A stretch of DNA of 64,000 nucleotides, from the NCBI RefSeq assembly GCF_900537115.1, contig NZ_UNRG01000001.1:311121-375120 (forward strand), given 5' to 3'. Below the pieces are notes generated by a model. The model saw only the letters and a program-made list of their open reading frames with translations, did not search any database and had not been told where the DNA came from. Positions 35,841-44,241 of the stretch are shown here, piece after piece. The DNA comes from Arthrobacter sp. Alg241-R88 (lineage in GTDB: Bacteria; Actinomycetota; Actinomycetes; Actinomycetales; Micrococcaceae). Every line of letters begins with the position of its first letter. The first letter of the stretch is position 1. A program made the translations under genes and the position numbers.

Positions 35841-35900
35841 GGGGCGACAATGCCTGGTACTGGCGTTTCAGTTGCTGTCCCAGGGTTAGCCGTTAAACGG

Positions 35901-35958
35901 GATAGCCCCGGTCCGCAGCAACGATACGAGTCATACGTTGCCGTGAACCGAGGCTATC
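35901..35958. other. Nested 58-base hairpin, possible structured RNA
   Basis: Three nested stems: GATAGCC (35901-35907) with GGCTATC (35952-35958), CGGT (35909-35912) with ACCG (35947-35950), and GCAACG (35918-35923) with CGTTGC (35936-35941). Internal loops are symmetric (1/1 and 5/5). Confidence 0.45.
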
Positions 35959-36062
35959 TCTCCGTTCGCATCAGACCCGCCGGAGGCGTTTAGCGGATCC
36001 GTGAATAGTGTATGACAGATTTGTCACAAGATGCAAGTCCTCTGTTACTGAAGGTGTCAAAG

Positions 36063-36092
36063 ACTTTCCCCGCTGAAGTTCCCCACCTTTGG
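36063..36092 (+). repeat. DUF559-flanking repeat, copy 1
   Basis: ACTTTCCCCGCTGAAG followed by TTCCCCACCTTTGG. It is inverted relative to copies at 36147-36174 and 37128-37157. Confidence 0.7.
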
Positions 36093-36146
36093 CTGTGACC
36101 CCTCTCGGAACGTGCGGCGGGTTGGTGGGACACGCCGTTGAGCAGT

Positions 36147-36174
36147 CCCAAAGCCGGGGAAACTCAGCGGGAAC
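36147..36174 (-). repeat. DUF559-flanking repeat, copy 2
   Basis: CCCAAAGCCGGGGAAAC followed by TCAGCGGGAAC. It is the inverted counterpart of copy 1 with a few mismatches, so copies 1 and 2 can pair in a long hairpin upstream of the DUF559 gene. Confidence 0.7.
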
Positions 36175-36235
36175 GTTGTCCACATAGGCGGCCGCCGCTC
36201 TGCCCCAGCCACCCTTAGATTGGTGTGCTGGCCCT

Positions 36236-37057
36236 ATGGAACTCGTTGATTTCCTCCATCACGCTGGTTCCGTTGCCCGCACTGGGACGCTCCTACAGGC
36301 TGGCTTCAGCGATCGCAATATCCGCGACGCCGTGGCGTCCGGGAGAGTGGTCCGTCTTCGGCAGGGTGTAGTGGCCCTGCGGGATGCTCCAGCAGACCTG
36401 ACGGGTGCCGTCATGGCTAACGGCCTGTTGACGTGCGCCTCAGCCGCCCGCCATCGGCAGCTATGGGTGTTGCACGAGCCGCAGGTGTTCCACCTGCTCT
36501 GTAAACATGGCGGTCCTCGCGACGCAGTGGTTCATCGGGAGTCTTTGGTGCCCTCTGTTGGACCGAAGCCGGTGGCAAGTACTACTGACATCCTGATCCA
36601 CAGCCTGCGATGCCTTCCGGCAGTTGAAGCAGCCGTCATGGTGGAAAGCGCTCTGCGGCAAGGAGTGACTACCCTCAACTACCTGCGGAAGCGGCTGCCC
36701 GGTAACCGCAACGGCAGCGCCAGGAGCGTGCTGGACTTGGTGGATGGGACGGCGGACTCGGCTATTGAGGTGGTGGCACGCCTTCTCTTTCGCAGCGAAG
36801 GCATCTACACCGAAACCCAGGTGGAACTGCCGGGCATCGGGTTCGTGGATTTTCTCCTGGAAGGATTCCTCATTGTCGAGATCGACGGCCGCAGTCACCT
36901 TGAACCGCGGCAAGTGAAAAAGGACAGGGCGAGGAACAACTCAAGCATCCTCACCGGCTACGCGGTACTCCGATACGGCTATGCAGAGGTGGTGTACAAC
37001 CCTCAAAAGATCGTCGATGAGGTGTGGCAGGTGTTACGGGGTAGGGTCGTGCGCTGA
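36236..37057 (+). CDS. AbiEi-type N-terminal and DUF559 (Vsr-like) C-terminal protein
   Basis: A 273-residue protein. The first 80 residues resemble the winged-helix antitoxin domain of AbiEi-type proteins (LVDFLHHAGSVARTGTLLQAG, here shown as SVARTGTLLQAGFSDRNIR). The C-terminus (about 190-265) is a DUF559 fold of the restriction-like type, with VDFLLEG, LIVEIDGRSHLE and VLRYGYAEVV. Such proteins are numerous in Arthrobacter genomes, and their function is not established. No AbiEii-like toxin gene is next to it, so it is not clearly half of a toxin-antitoxin pair. Repeat copies lie on both sides, and a small hairpin overlaps its stop codon. Confidence 0.75.
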   Translation: MELVDFLHHAGSVARTGTLLQAGFSDRNIRDAVASGRVVRLRQGVVALRDAPADLTGAVMANGLLTCASAARHRQLWVLHEPQVFHLLCKHGGPRDAVVHRESLVPSVGPKPVASTTDILIHSLRCLPAVEAAVMVESALRQGVTTLNYLRKRLPGNRNGSARSVLDLVDGTADSAIEVVARLLFRSEGIYTETQVELPGIGFVDFLLEGFLIVEIDGRSHLEPRQVKKDRARNNSSILTGYAVLRYGYAEVVYNPQKIVDEVWQVLRGRVVR

Positions 37058-37076
37058 ATTTCCCCAGGTTTCAGCG
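37052..37076. other. Hairpin overlapping the DUF559 gene stop codon
   Basis: CGCTGAA (37052-37058) pairs with TTCAGCG (37070-37076). The loop TTTCCCCAGG-like sequence recalls the flanking repeat. There is no T tail. Confidence 0.4.
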
Positions 37077-37127
37077 AGTACCCCCCGCAGACATGCAGTA
37101 AATATTGGAGACTCGCCATGGTGGACT

Positions 37128-37157
37128 CCCAAAGGTGGGGAGATTCAGCGGGAAACT
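37128..37157 (-). repeat. DUF559-flanking repeat, copy 3
   Basis: CCCAAAGGTGGGGAGA followed by TTCAGCGGGAAACT. It is inverted relative to copy 1 on the other side of the DUF559 gene. Confidence 0.7.
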
Positions 37158-37170
37158 CAGAAGAACGCCC

Positions 37171-37596
37171 CTAGCCTTCTTCGTCCTCGAAGGCCCACTC
37201 GAACATGTCGAACACGAACTCCGAGAAGGTGCCTTCTTCGGACTTCCACTGGCCGCGGGCGTTGTTGCGGCGGTACACAATGGGGTCAGGGACGCTGAGG
37301 TCGCCTACGCGGAAGCCCCAGGTGTATTCCTCTTCTTCATCCTCGAGGAACATCAGGAAGCCTTCGTCGTCGACTTCGAGTTCGTCGGGGTCCCAGAAGT
37401 AGTGGTAGGCCTCCATCAGGTCCTCGCAGCCGCCGATGGCCAGATAGAACTCGCGGAGGACCAGGGGAATCTGGAATTGGTGGTCGGCCAGGGCCTTGTC
37501 CAGCTCCTCGGGAGACAGCCCGTCCTCTTCCTGCCATTCGTCTTCGAGATACTTCGGAACAAGCGCACGGAATTTCTCGAGGAACATGTCAGTCAT
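37171..37596 (-). CDS. SMI1/KNR4 (SUKH)-like acidic protein
   Basis: A 141-residue, very acidic cytosolic protein. The segment LSPEELDKALADHQFQIP followed by LVLREFYLAIGG matches the pattern of the SUKH superfamily, whose members are often immunity proteins of polymorphic toxin systems. The C-terminal half is rich in Asp/Glu and aromatic residues (FLEDEEEEYTWGF). No toxin gene is visible nearby. It lies 14 bases upstream of the TRIC gene in the reverse direction only by position; the latter reads the same strand but starts independently upstream. The family match is by pattern only. Confidence 0.6.
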   Translation of the reverse strand: MTDMFLEKFRALVPKYLEDEWQEEDGLSPEELDKALADHQFQIPLVLREFYLAIGGCEDLMEAYHYFWDPDELEVDDEGFLMFLEDEEEEYTWGFRVGDLSVPDPIVYRRNNARGQWKSEEGTFSEFVFDMFEWAFEDEEG

Positions 37597-37610
37597 GGTT
37601 CATATCCTAG

Positions 37611-38282
37611 CTAATCGCGGGCACGCGATTCGCCGCTGTCAACCCCTGCACGGTGCCATCCGTTGACGGCCAACGGGATGTACCAGGAGCGCCGCCACGC
37701 AACCACCCGGAAGGCAAAAACGAGGGCGGCCACCACACAAGCGGTCACCGCATTAAAGGATCCGGTGACCCACAGCACCGTGGTCAGGGCGGCCCCGGTA
37801 AAGGCCGGCAGGGCGTAGAGGTCCCGGGAGTTGAACAGCTGGGGCACCTCGTTGGCTGTGATGTCCCGCAACAGGCCCCCGCCCACCGCTGTGGTGACGC
37901 CCAGCAGGACGGCCGCCACAGGATTGACACCGAAAGAAAGCGCCTTCAACGTGCCCGTGATGCAGAACAGGGCCAGCCCGCCGGCGTCGAACAGGACCAG
38001 CAGCGACGTGAAGCGTTCCACGCTGGAAAACAGGAAGTACACCAGGAAGGTGGCCAGCATCGGAGGGACGAGATACGCGGGGTTGCTGAAGGCCGCGGGG
38101 GGCGTCGCGCCGAGGATGATGTCGCGGATAACACCCCCGCCCAGGGACACGAGGGAGGCCAGCAGGAGCGAACCCACAATGTCGAACTGCTTCCGCGCGG
38201 CCAGGAGGGATCCCGAGACAGCGAAGAAGAAGACACCTACCAGGTCCAGCCACACCAGGGCGATGTCAAAAGGGAATGTCAT
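37611..38282 (-). CDS. Trimeric intracellular cation channel family (TRIC/UPF0126) membrane protein
   Basis: A 223-residue membrane protein with seven hydrophobic segments in two related halves. The repeated glycine motifs, SLGGGVIRDIILG near residue 47 and AVGGGLLRDITANEVP near residue 140, are the hallmark of the TRIC (YicG/YadS) family of potassium-permeable channels. I chose ATG 38282 because the fold begins right after it (FDIALVWLDLVGVFFF); a longer frame to 38429 overlaps the divergent chelatase promoter. The physiological ion and regulation are unknown. Confidence 0.88.
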   Translation of the reverse strand: MTFPFDIALVWLDLVGVFFFAVSGSLLAARKQFDIVGSLLLASLVSLGGGVIRDIILGATPPAAFSNPAYLVPPMLATFLVYFLFSSVERFTSLLVLFDAGGLALFCITGTLKALSFGVNPVAAVLLGVTTAVGGGLLRDITANEVPQLFNSRDLYALPAFTGAALTTVLWVTGSFNAVTACVVAALVFAFRVVAWRRSWYIPLAVNGWHRAGVDSGESRARD

Positions 38283-38343
38283 TGAGCGTCCCGGCGGTTT
38301 CAAAGAGGGCGGACAGGGCGGCTCCAACGTTACGCTAGCCCCT

Positions 38344-39225
38344 ATGAACAGCCCCATCATGATCGCCTGCGCCCATGGGACATCCAGCACGCAAGGCGCC
38401 GCCGAGGTCAATGCCCTGCGCGACGCCATTGCCGCGCTCCGCCCGGGCCTCGATGTCCGCGAAGCCTACGTGGATGTCCAGCAGCCGGACCTGGTGGACG
38501 TGATGGCTGGCCTGCCGGAGGGGGAGTCCGCGGTGGTTGTGCCGCTGCTGCTGAGTGTCGGCTACCACGTGAAGGTGGACATCGCGCGGGCCGTGAAGAG
38601 CCGTCCGGGCAGCGCGGCCGCCGCCCCGCTCGGACCGGATCCGCGCCTCGCCGCGCTGCTCGACCAGCGCCTGCTCGAAGCCGGAGTGACGGACCGCGAC
38701 GTGATTGTCCTGGCGGCCGCCGGCTCGTCCAACCCCAGGGCAGCCGTGAGTGTTGAGGAGCTGCTGGGCCAGCTCCAGGAGCTGCGGTCTAACAGGATGG
38801 TCGCCGCCTATGGGGCGTCTGCCACGCCGTCCGTGCCCGACGCCGTCGCGATGCTTCGCGAGGAGCTGGAAGGGGGTGCCGGGGCAGGCGAGTCAGCAGG
38901 GGCTGTCGACGTCGGCGGGCGGGTGGTGATTGCCTCCTACCTCCTGGCGCCGGGCTACTTCCACGACCAGCTCGCCAAGGCGGGGGCCGACCTCGTGACG
39001 CAACCGCTGCTGCCGTCGCCGGTGGTCGCCGAGATCGCGTTGGAAAGGTACGATGCCGCCGTCCCGAAGGCCCGCGAAATCGCAACCGAAAAAGCAACGG
39101 AGTCAGCAGTTAAGGCGCCTGCCAGCGAGCCTGCCACAGCGCCCGCGGAAGCCGGGCCAGATGCACAGCAGGGTGGCTTCTTCAAGGCCGTCCGGCGTTT
39201 CGTGACGAAATATTTCCCTAGGTGA
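38344..39225 (+). CDS. Sirohydrochlorin chelatase (SirB/CbiX-like)
   Basis: A 293-residue CbiX-family protein that inserts Fe(II) into sirohydrochlorin to make siroheme. The metal-site His is in IACAHGTSSTQGA, and the second domain has VVIASYLLAPGYFHDQL. The sulfite reductase gene follows 54 bases later, which supports a role in siroheme rather than cobalamin. The last 45 residues are an Ala/Pro/Glu linker and a basic aromatic tail (KAVRRFVTKYFPR), unusual for the family. The start ATG 38344 follows the gene-free strip shared with the divergent TRIC gene. Confidence 0.85.
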   Translation: MNSPIMIACAHGTSSTQGAAEVNALRDAIAALRPGLDVREAYVDVQQPDLVDVMAGLPEGESAVVVPLLLSVGYHVKVDIARAVKSRPGSAAAAPLGPDPRLAALLDQRLLEAGVTDRDVIVLAAAGSSNPRAAVSVEELLGQLQELRSNRMVAAYGASATPSVPDAVAMLREELEGGAGAGESAGAVDVGGRVVIASYLLAPGYFHDQLAKAGADLVTQPLLPSPVVAEIALERYDAAVPKAREIATEKATESAVKAPASEPATAPAEAGPDAQQGGFFKAVRRFVTKYFPR

Positions 39226-39238
39226 CTTAGCGTTTCCG

Positions 39239-39282
39239 GGCCTTTGTGACGCTATTCGGGCGGGACCTACAGTCGATGCATG
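39239..39282 (+). promoter_or_regulatory. Leaderless promoter of the sir operon, shared with cysG
   Basis: GGCCTTTGT, then 18 bases, then CCTACAGTCGATGCATG, where the final ATG is the start codon. The -10 TACAGT (39268-39273) is six bases before the ATG, so the mRNA is predicted to lack a leader. The same layout occurs at 50890-50933. Confidence 0.6.
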
Positions 39283-41025
39283 ACTGATACAGCTCTAGCC
39301 GGAGCGTCCGCGGACACCGCCGCCCCGAAGCGTCCGGCCCGCACGTCCCGACCCGCCGCAAAGCCGCACGGGCAGTGGAAAGTGGACGGCAAAACGCCTT
39401 TGAACGCCAACGAAACCTGGAAACAGGAAGACGACGGCCTTAACGTGCGCGAGCGTATCGAGTCCATCTACTCCAAAGAGGGCTTCGACGCCATCCCCGG
39501 TCAGGACCTGCACGGCCGGTTCCGCTGGTGGGGCCTGTACACCCAGCGCAAGCCCGGGATCGACGGCGGCAAGACCGCAACGCTTGAGCCGCACGAGCTC
39601 GAGGACAAGTACTTCATGCTCCGCGTGCGGATCGACGGCGGTGCGCTCACCACCGAGCAGCTGCGCGTCATCGGGCAGATTTCCGTTGATTTCGCACGGG
39701 ACTCTGCCGACCTCACTGACCGCCAGAACATCCAGCTGCACTGGATCCGCGTGGAGGACATCCCCGAGATCTGGACCCGCCTTGAAGCTGTTGGCCTGTC
39801 CACCACCGAGGCCTGCGGTGACGTGCCCCGCGTCATCCTCGGTTCGCCCGTGGCCGGCATCGCCAAGGACGAGATCATCGACCCCACTCCGCTGATCGAG
39901 GAGCTGGGGGAGCGGTTCATCGGCAACCCGCTGCTGTCCAACCTGCCGCGCAAATACAAGACCGCCATCACCGGCCACCCCAGCCAGGACGTGGTCCACG
40001 AAATCAACGACTTCGCCCTCGTGGGTGTCCGCCACCCTGAACTCGGTACCGGCTACGACCTCTGGGCCGGCGGCGCGCTGTCCACCAACCCGATGCTCGG
40101 CAAGCGCCTGGGCGCCTTCGTGACGCCGGAGCAGGCCGCGGATGTATGGCTCGGCGTCACCAGCATCTTCCGTGACTACGGCTACCGCCGCATGCGCACC
40201 AAGGCCCGCCTGAAGTTCCTAATGGCCGACTGGGGTCCGGAGAAGTTCCGCCAGATCCTCGAGGACGAGTACCTGGGCTACAAGCTGGCCGACGGTCCCG
40301 CCGCGCCCAAGCCCACCACGCCGGGCGACCACATCGGTGTCCACGAGCAGAAGGACGGCAAGTTCTTCATCGGCGCCACCCCGCTGGCCGGCCGCCTCTC
40401 CGGTGCCGCGCTGGTCAAGCTTGCGGACACCCTCGAGGCCCGCGGCTCCTACCGGCTGCGCACCACCCCGCACCAGAAGCTCGTGGTCCTGGACGTCGAG
40501 AAGGACCAGGTGGAGCCGCTGGTGGCCGAACTGGATGCGCTGGGCCTGTCCGCCCGCCCGTCCGTGTTCCGCCGCGGCACCATCGCCTGCACCGGCATCG
40601 AATACTGCAAGCTGGCCATCGTGGAGACCAAGCACACGGCCGCCACCGCCGTGGCCGAGCTGGAACGCCGCCTGGCCGACCTCGCCGAATCCGGCGACCT
40701 GCCGCACGCGCTGTCCCTGCACATCAACGGCTGCCCCAACTCCTGCGCCCGCATCCAGACCGCGGACATCGGCCTCAAGGGCATGATGCTGCCCACGCCC
40801 GACGGCGACCCCTCCCCGGGTTTCCAGGTCCACCTGGGCGGCGGGCTGGCTTCCAACGAGCGTGAGGAAGCAGGCCTGGGACGCACTGTCCGCGGGCTCA
40901 AGGTCTACGTTGACGACCTGCCCGACTATGTGGAGCGCGTTGTCCGCACGTTCGTGGCCCAGCGCGCCGAGGGCCAGACCTTCGCAGAATGGGCCCACGC
41001 AGCAGACGAGGAGGCACTCCAGTGA
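39280..41025 (+). CDS. sir: Ferredoxin-dependent sulfite (nitrite/sulfite) reductase
   Basis: A 581-residue siroheme and 4Fe-4S enzyme that reduces sulfite to sulfide. Cluster-binding cysteines lie in ACTGIEYCKLAIVETK and HINGCPNSCARIQ. Siroheme-binding basic residues are seen in DLTDRQNIQLHWIRVEDIP. The operon with cysH, cysD and cysN identifies sulfite rather than nitrite as the likely substrate. The ATG at 39280 is the first codon of a predicted leaderless transcript. The cysH GTG start overlaps its stop. Electrons can come from ferredoxin via the FprA-like enzyme at 52288. Confidence 0.92.
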   Translation: MTDTALAGASADTAAPKRPARTSRPAAKPHGQWKVDGKTPLNANETWKQEDDGLNVRERIESIYSKEGFDAIPGQDLHGRFRWWGLYTQRKPGIDGGKTATLEPHELEDKYFMLRVRIDGGALTTEQLRVIGQISVDFARDSADLTDRQNIQLHWIRVEDIPEIWTRLEAVGLSTTEACGDVPRVILGSPVAGIAKDEIIDPTPLIEELGERFIGNPLLSNLPRKYKTAITGHPSQDVVHEINDFALVGVRHPELGTGYDLWAGGALSTNPMLGKRLGAFVTPEQAADVWLGVTSIFRDYGYRRMRTKARLKFLMADWGPEKFRQILEDEYLGYKLADGPAAPKPTTPGDHIGVHEQKDGKFFIGATPLAGRLSGAALVKLADTLEARGSYRLRTTPHQKLVVLDVEKDQVEPLVAELDALGLSARPSVFRRGTIACTGIEYCKLAIVETKHTAATAVAELERRLADLAESGDLPHALSLHINGCPNSCARIQTADIGLKGMMLPTPDGDPSPGFQVHLGGGLASNEREEAGLGRTVRGLKVYVDDLPDYVERVVRTFVAQRAEGQTFAEWAHAADEEALQ

Positions 41026-41870
41026 GTCCCCAGCCACTCCCCAACCTCGCAAGCTCGGCCGGGGACCCCGGTGGCCATGGGCCCAAGCACGCAGCTGGCA
41101 TCAACCCGGTGGTCCCACCAGCCGAAGCCGCCGCGCAGGTTGACGCTACCGTGGCGGCAGCAGCCCCGAAGCTCCGCAGCAAGGAAGAGCTGAAGGCCCT
41201 CGCCGAAGCCGGTGCTGCCGAGCTCGGCTGGGACGCCCCGGCCCGCGACGTCATTGCCTGGGTGGAGCGCAACTTCGATCTGCCCGCCGTCGCCGTCGCC
41301 TGCTCCATGGCCGACGCCGTCCTGCCCGCCCTGGTCGCGGACCAGCTGCCCGGCGTCGACGTCCTCTTCCTGGAGACCGGCTACCACTTCCCGGAAACCT
41401 ATGCCACCCGTGACGAGGTGGCCGCAAACCTCCGCGTCAACGTGGTGGACGTTCTCCCCGAAAACACAGTGGAGCAGCAGGACCGGCTCCTGGGCAAGGA
41501 CCTCTTTGCCCGCGATGCCGCCCAGTGCTGCGCCCTTCGCAAGGTGGCTCCGCTGCGCCGCACCCTGTCCGGCTACGAACTCTGGTTCACCGGCGTCCGC
41601 CGCGAGGAAGCACCCACCCGTACCAACACCCCGCTGGTGACGTGGGACGAGGCCAATGGCCTGGTCAAGGTCAACCCGGTGGCTGCCTGGACGTTCGACC
41701 AGCTAGTCCAGTACTCGGACGACAACCTCCTGCCCGTCAACCCGCTGCTTTCCCAGGGTTACCCCTCCATTGGCTGCCAGCCCTGCACGCGGAAGGTGGC
41801 GCCGGGCGACGACCCCCGCGCCGGCCGCTGGGCTGGCTCCGACAAGACAGAATGCGGACTACACGTATGA
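41022..41870 (+). CDS. cysH: Adenylylsulfate (APS) reductase, CysH family
   Basis: A 282-residue reductase that releases sulfite from activated sulfate. Cluster cysteines are present as the pair in AAQCCALRKVAPL and in GCQPCTRKV, with the C-terminal catalytic Cys in ECGLHV. The extra cysteines that hold a 4Fe-4S cluster point to APS rather than PAPS as the substrate, which is usual in actinobacteria. The GTG start overlaps the sir stop (GTGA) with GAGGAGG upstream. An N-terminal tail of about 50 residues rich in Pro/Gly/Ala precedes the fold. Confidence 0.92.
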   Translation: MSPQPLPNLASSAGDPGGHGPKHAAGINPVVPPAEAAAQVDATVAAAAPKLRSKEELKALAEAGAAELGWDAPARDVIAWVERNFDLPAVAVACSMADAVLPALVADQLPGVDVLFLETGYHFPETYATRDEVAANLRVNVVDVLPENTVEQQDRLLGKDLFARDAAQCCALRKVAPLRRTLSGYELWFTGVRREEAPTRTNTPLVTWDEANGLVKVNPVAAWTFDQLVQYSDDNLLPVNPLLSQGYPSIGCQPCTRKVAPGDDPRAGRWAGSDKTECGLHV

Positions 41871-42814
41871 GCACTTCCCTAACCGAGGAGACCACGCAGG
41901 TGACTGAAGCCGCCGTTTCCACGCGACTGAGCAGCCTGGACACCCTTGAGTCCGAGGCCATCCACATCATCCGCGAGGTTGTTGCCGAGTTCGAGAAGCC
42001 CGCGCTCCTGTTCTCCGGCGGCAAGGACTCCGTGGTGATGCTGCACCTGGCCACCAAGGCATTCTGGCCCGGCAAGGTCCCGTTCCCCGTGCTGCACGTG
42101 GACACCGGGCACAACTTCCCCGAGGTCATCGACTTCCGCGACCGGACAGTGGAGCGCCTGGGCCTGAAGCTGGTGGTGGGTTCGGTGCAGGAGTTCATCG
42201 ACCGCGGCGAGCTCGCTGAGCGTGCCGACGGCACCCGCAACCCGCTGCAGACCGTCCCGCTGCTGGACGCCATCCAGCAGAACAAGTTCGACGCCGTCTT
42301 CGGCGGCGGCCGCCGTGACGAGGACAAGGCCCGCGCCAAGGAGCGCATCCTGAGCCTGCGCGACGAGTTTGGCCAGTGGGACCCGCGCAACCAGCGCCCT
42401 GAGCTGTGGAACCTCTACAACGGCCGCCACACCGTGGGCCAGCATGTCCGCGCGTTCCCCATCAGCAACTGGACCGAGCTGGACATCTGGCGTTACATCG
42501 AGCGGGAGAACATCGAGCTGCCCGGCCTGTACTACGCCCACGAGCGCGAGGTCTTCGCCCGCGACGGCATGTGGCGCGCAGTGGGCGAGGTGTCCCAGCC
42601 GCTGCCGCACGAGGACGTCATCACCAAAACCGTCCGTTACCGCACCGTGGGGGACATGTCCTGCACCGGCGCCGTCGAGTCGGACGCGTACACCGTGTCC
42701 GATGTCGTGGTTGAAGTCGCCGCCTCCACCCTGACCGAACGTGGCGCCACCCGTGCAGATGACCGCATCTCCGAGGCAGCCATGGAAGACCGCAAGAAGG
42801 ACGGGTATTTCTAA
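41867..42814 (+). CDS. cysD: Sulfate adenylyltransferase subunit 2
   Basis: A 315-residue ATP-sulfurylase subunit that makes APS from ATP and sulfate. The PP-loop SGGKDSVVMLHLA, LHVDTGHNFPEVI and GGGRRDEDKARAKERILS are typical. The ATG overlaps the cysH stop as ATGA, and the stop overlaps the cysN ATG by one base (TAATG), so the whole operon is coupled. The assembly works with the GTPase CysN. Confidence 0.95.
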   Translation: MSTSLTEETTQVTEAAVSTRLSSLDTLESEAIHIIREVVAEFEKPALLFSGGKDSVVMLHLATKAFWPGKVPFPVLHVDTGHNFPEVIDFRDRTVERLGLKLVVGSVQEFIDRGELAERADGTRNPLQTVPLLDAIQQNKFDAVFGGGRRDEDKARAKERILSLRDEFGQWDPRNQRPELWNLYNGRHTVGQHVRAFPISNWTELDIWRYIERENIELPGLYYAHEREVFARDGMWRAVGEVSQPLPHEDVITKTVRYRTVGDMSCTGAVESDAYTVSDVVVEVAASTLTERGATRADDRISEAAMEDRKKDGYF

Positions 42815-44229
42815 TGAGCACCGACACAGTTTTGTCCGGCGAAGCCGGTGGGCTGGAGACAGCCCTGCCTACGACTCTCTTTCGGTTCGCCACCGCAGGA
42901 TCGGTCGACGACGGCAAGTCCACGTTGGTGGGCCGGCTCCTTCACGATTCCAAGGCCATCCTCGCCGACACGCTCGACGCCGTTGCCCGCACCTCAGCGG
43001 ACCGCGGCTTCGGCGGCGAGAAGGGCGGCATCGACCTGGCGCTGCTGACCGACGGCCTGCGCGCCGAGCGCGAACAGGGCATCACCATCGACGTGGCCTA
43101 CCGCTACTTCGCCACGGACCGCCGCAGCTTCATCCTGGCCGATTGCCCGGGGCACGTGCAGTACACCAAGAACACGGTGACCGGCGCGTCCACTGCGGAT
43201 GCCGTCGTCGTACTCATTGACGCCCGCAAGGGTGTGCTGGAGCAGACCCGCCGGCACCTGTCCGTACTGCAGCTGCTGCGCGTGGCGCACGTGATCGTGG
43301 CCGTCAACAAGATCGACCTGGTGGACTTCAGCGAGTCCGTGTTCCGCGAGATCGAAGCCGACGTGCAGCAGGTGGGCCGCGAGCTGGGACTCGGTTCCGA
43401 TGGAATCACCGACCTGCTGGTCATCCCCGTGTCGGCGCTCGACGGGGACAACGTGGTGGACCGCTCCGAGCGGACCCCCTGGTACACCGGACCCGCGCTG
43501 CTCGAGGTGCTCGAGACCCTTCCGGCCGCTGACGAGCTGGAAAGCCACCTGGAAAGCTTCCGCTTCCCGGTGCAGCTGGTCATCCGGCCGCAGGGCGCCC
43601 TGGCTCCCGACGCCGTCGCCGCCGGCCTGGATGTGGAGGCCTACCGCGACTACCGCGCGTACGCCGGCCAGATCACCGAAGGTTCGGTCAAGGTGGGGGA
43701 CAAGGTCTCCGTCCTGACTCCCGGCCAGGACCCGCGAACCACCACGGTGGTGGGCATCGACTTCGCCGGCGCCTCGCTGGAGGAAGCGGCCGCGCCGCAG
43801 TCCGTCGCCATCCGCCTGGCAGAGGAATTCGACGTCGCCCGCGGTGACACCATCGCCGCTGCCGGCACAGTCCGAGAAGCTTCGGCGGACCTGTACGCCT
43901 CGCTCTGCTGGCTGTCCCCGAAGCCGCTCCGTGAAGGCGCCAAGGTGTTGGTCAAGCATGGCACCCGTACCGTCCAGGCCCTGGTGCGCAACGTTGGCGG
44001 CAAGCTGGATCTGGCCTCCTTCAAGCTGGAGCCGGCGTCCACGCTGGAATTGAACGACATCGGCCACGCGCAGCTCCGGCTCGCCGCGCCGCTGCCGCTC
44101 GAGAACTACCTGCACCACCGCCGCACCGGCGCCTTCCTGGTGATTGACCCGCTGGACGGCAACACCCTCGCCGCCGGCCTGGTCAAGGACCACCCGGGCG
44201 ACCACGAGGACGAGCGCTACAGCATCTAG
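42814..44229 (+). CDS. cysN: Sulfate adenylyltransferase subunit 1 (GTPase)
   Basis: A 471-residue elongation-factor-like GTPase that drives APS formation by CysD. The G1 loop GSVDDGKSTLVGRLL, the switch ITIDVAYRYF, DCPGHVQY and NKIDLV are intact. The protein lacks a C-terminal APS-kinase domain, consistent with direct APS reduction by the CysH encoded two genes upstream. It ends the operon, and a strong hairpin terminator follows. Confidence 0.95.
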   Translation: MSTDTVLSGEAGGLETALPTTLFRFATAGSVDDGKSTLVGRLLHDSKAILADTLDAVARTSADRGFGGEKGGIDLALLTDGLRAEREQGITIDVAYRYFATDRRSFILADCPGHVQYTKNTVTGASTADAVVVLIDARKGVLEQTRRHLSVLQLLRVAHVIVAVNKIDLVDFSESVFREIEADVQQVGRELGLGSDGITDLLVIPVSALDGDNVVDRSERTPWYTGPALLEVLETLPAADELESHLESFRFPVQLVIRPQGALAPDAVAAGLDVEAYRDYRAYAGQITEGSVKVGDKVSVLTPGQDPRTTTVVGIDFAGASLEEAAAPQSVAIRLAEEFDVARGDTIAAAGTVREASADLYASLCWLSPKPLREGAKVLVKHGTRTVQALVRNVGGKLDLASFKLEPASTLELNDIGHAQLRLAAPLPLENYLHHRRTGAFLVIDPLDGNTLAAGLVKDHPGDHEDERYSI

Positions 44230-44241
44230 GTTTCGCCCAAG

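Larger units (their letters stand above)
35841..36235. other. Gene-free stretch with structured elements
   Basis: I find no supportable gene in these 395 bases. They hold a nested three-stem hairpin (35901-35958) and two inverted copies of a repeat (36063-36092 and 36147-36174). The final 60 bases must hold the start signals of the DUF559 gene, but no convincing -10/-35 pair or Shine-Dalgarno stands out. Confidence 0.6.

Noticed and set aside
35841..36235. tRNA or rRNA gene
   Set aside because: The hairpin has no cloverleaf arrangement, anticodon loop or CCA end.
36063..37157. Insertion sequence with terminal inverted repeats
   Set aside because: Repeats face each other around one gene, but that gene has no transposase motifs, and two copies lie on one side. 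I kept it as a repeat finding only.
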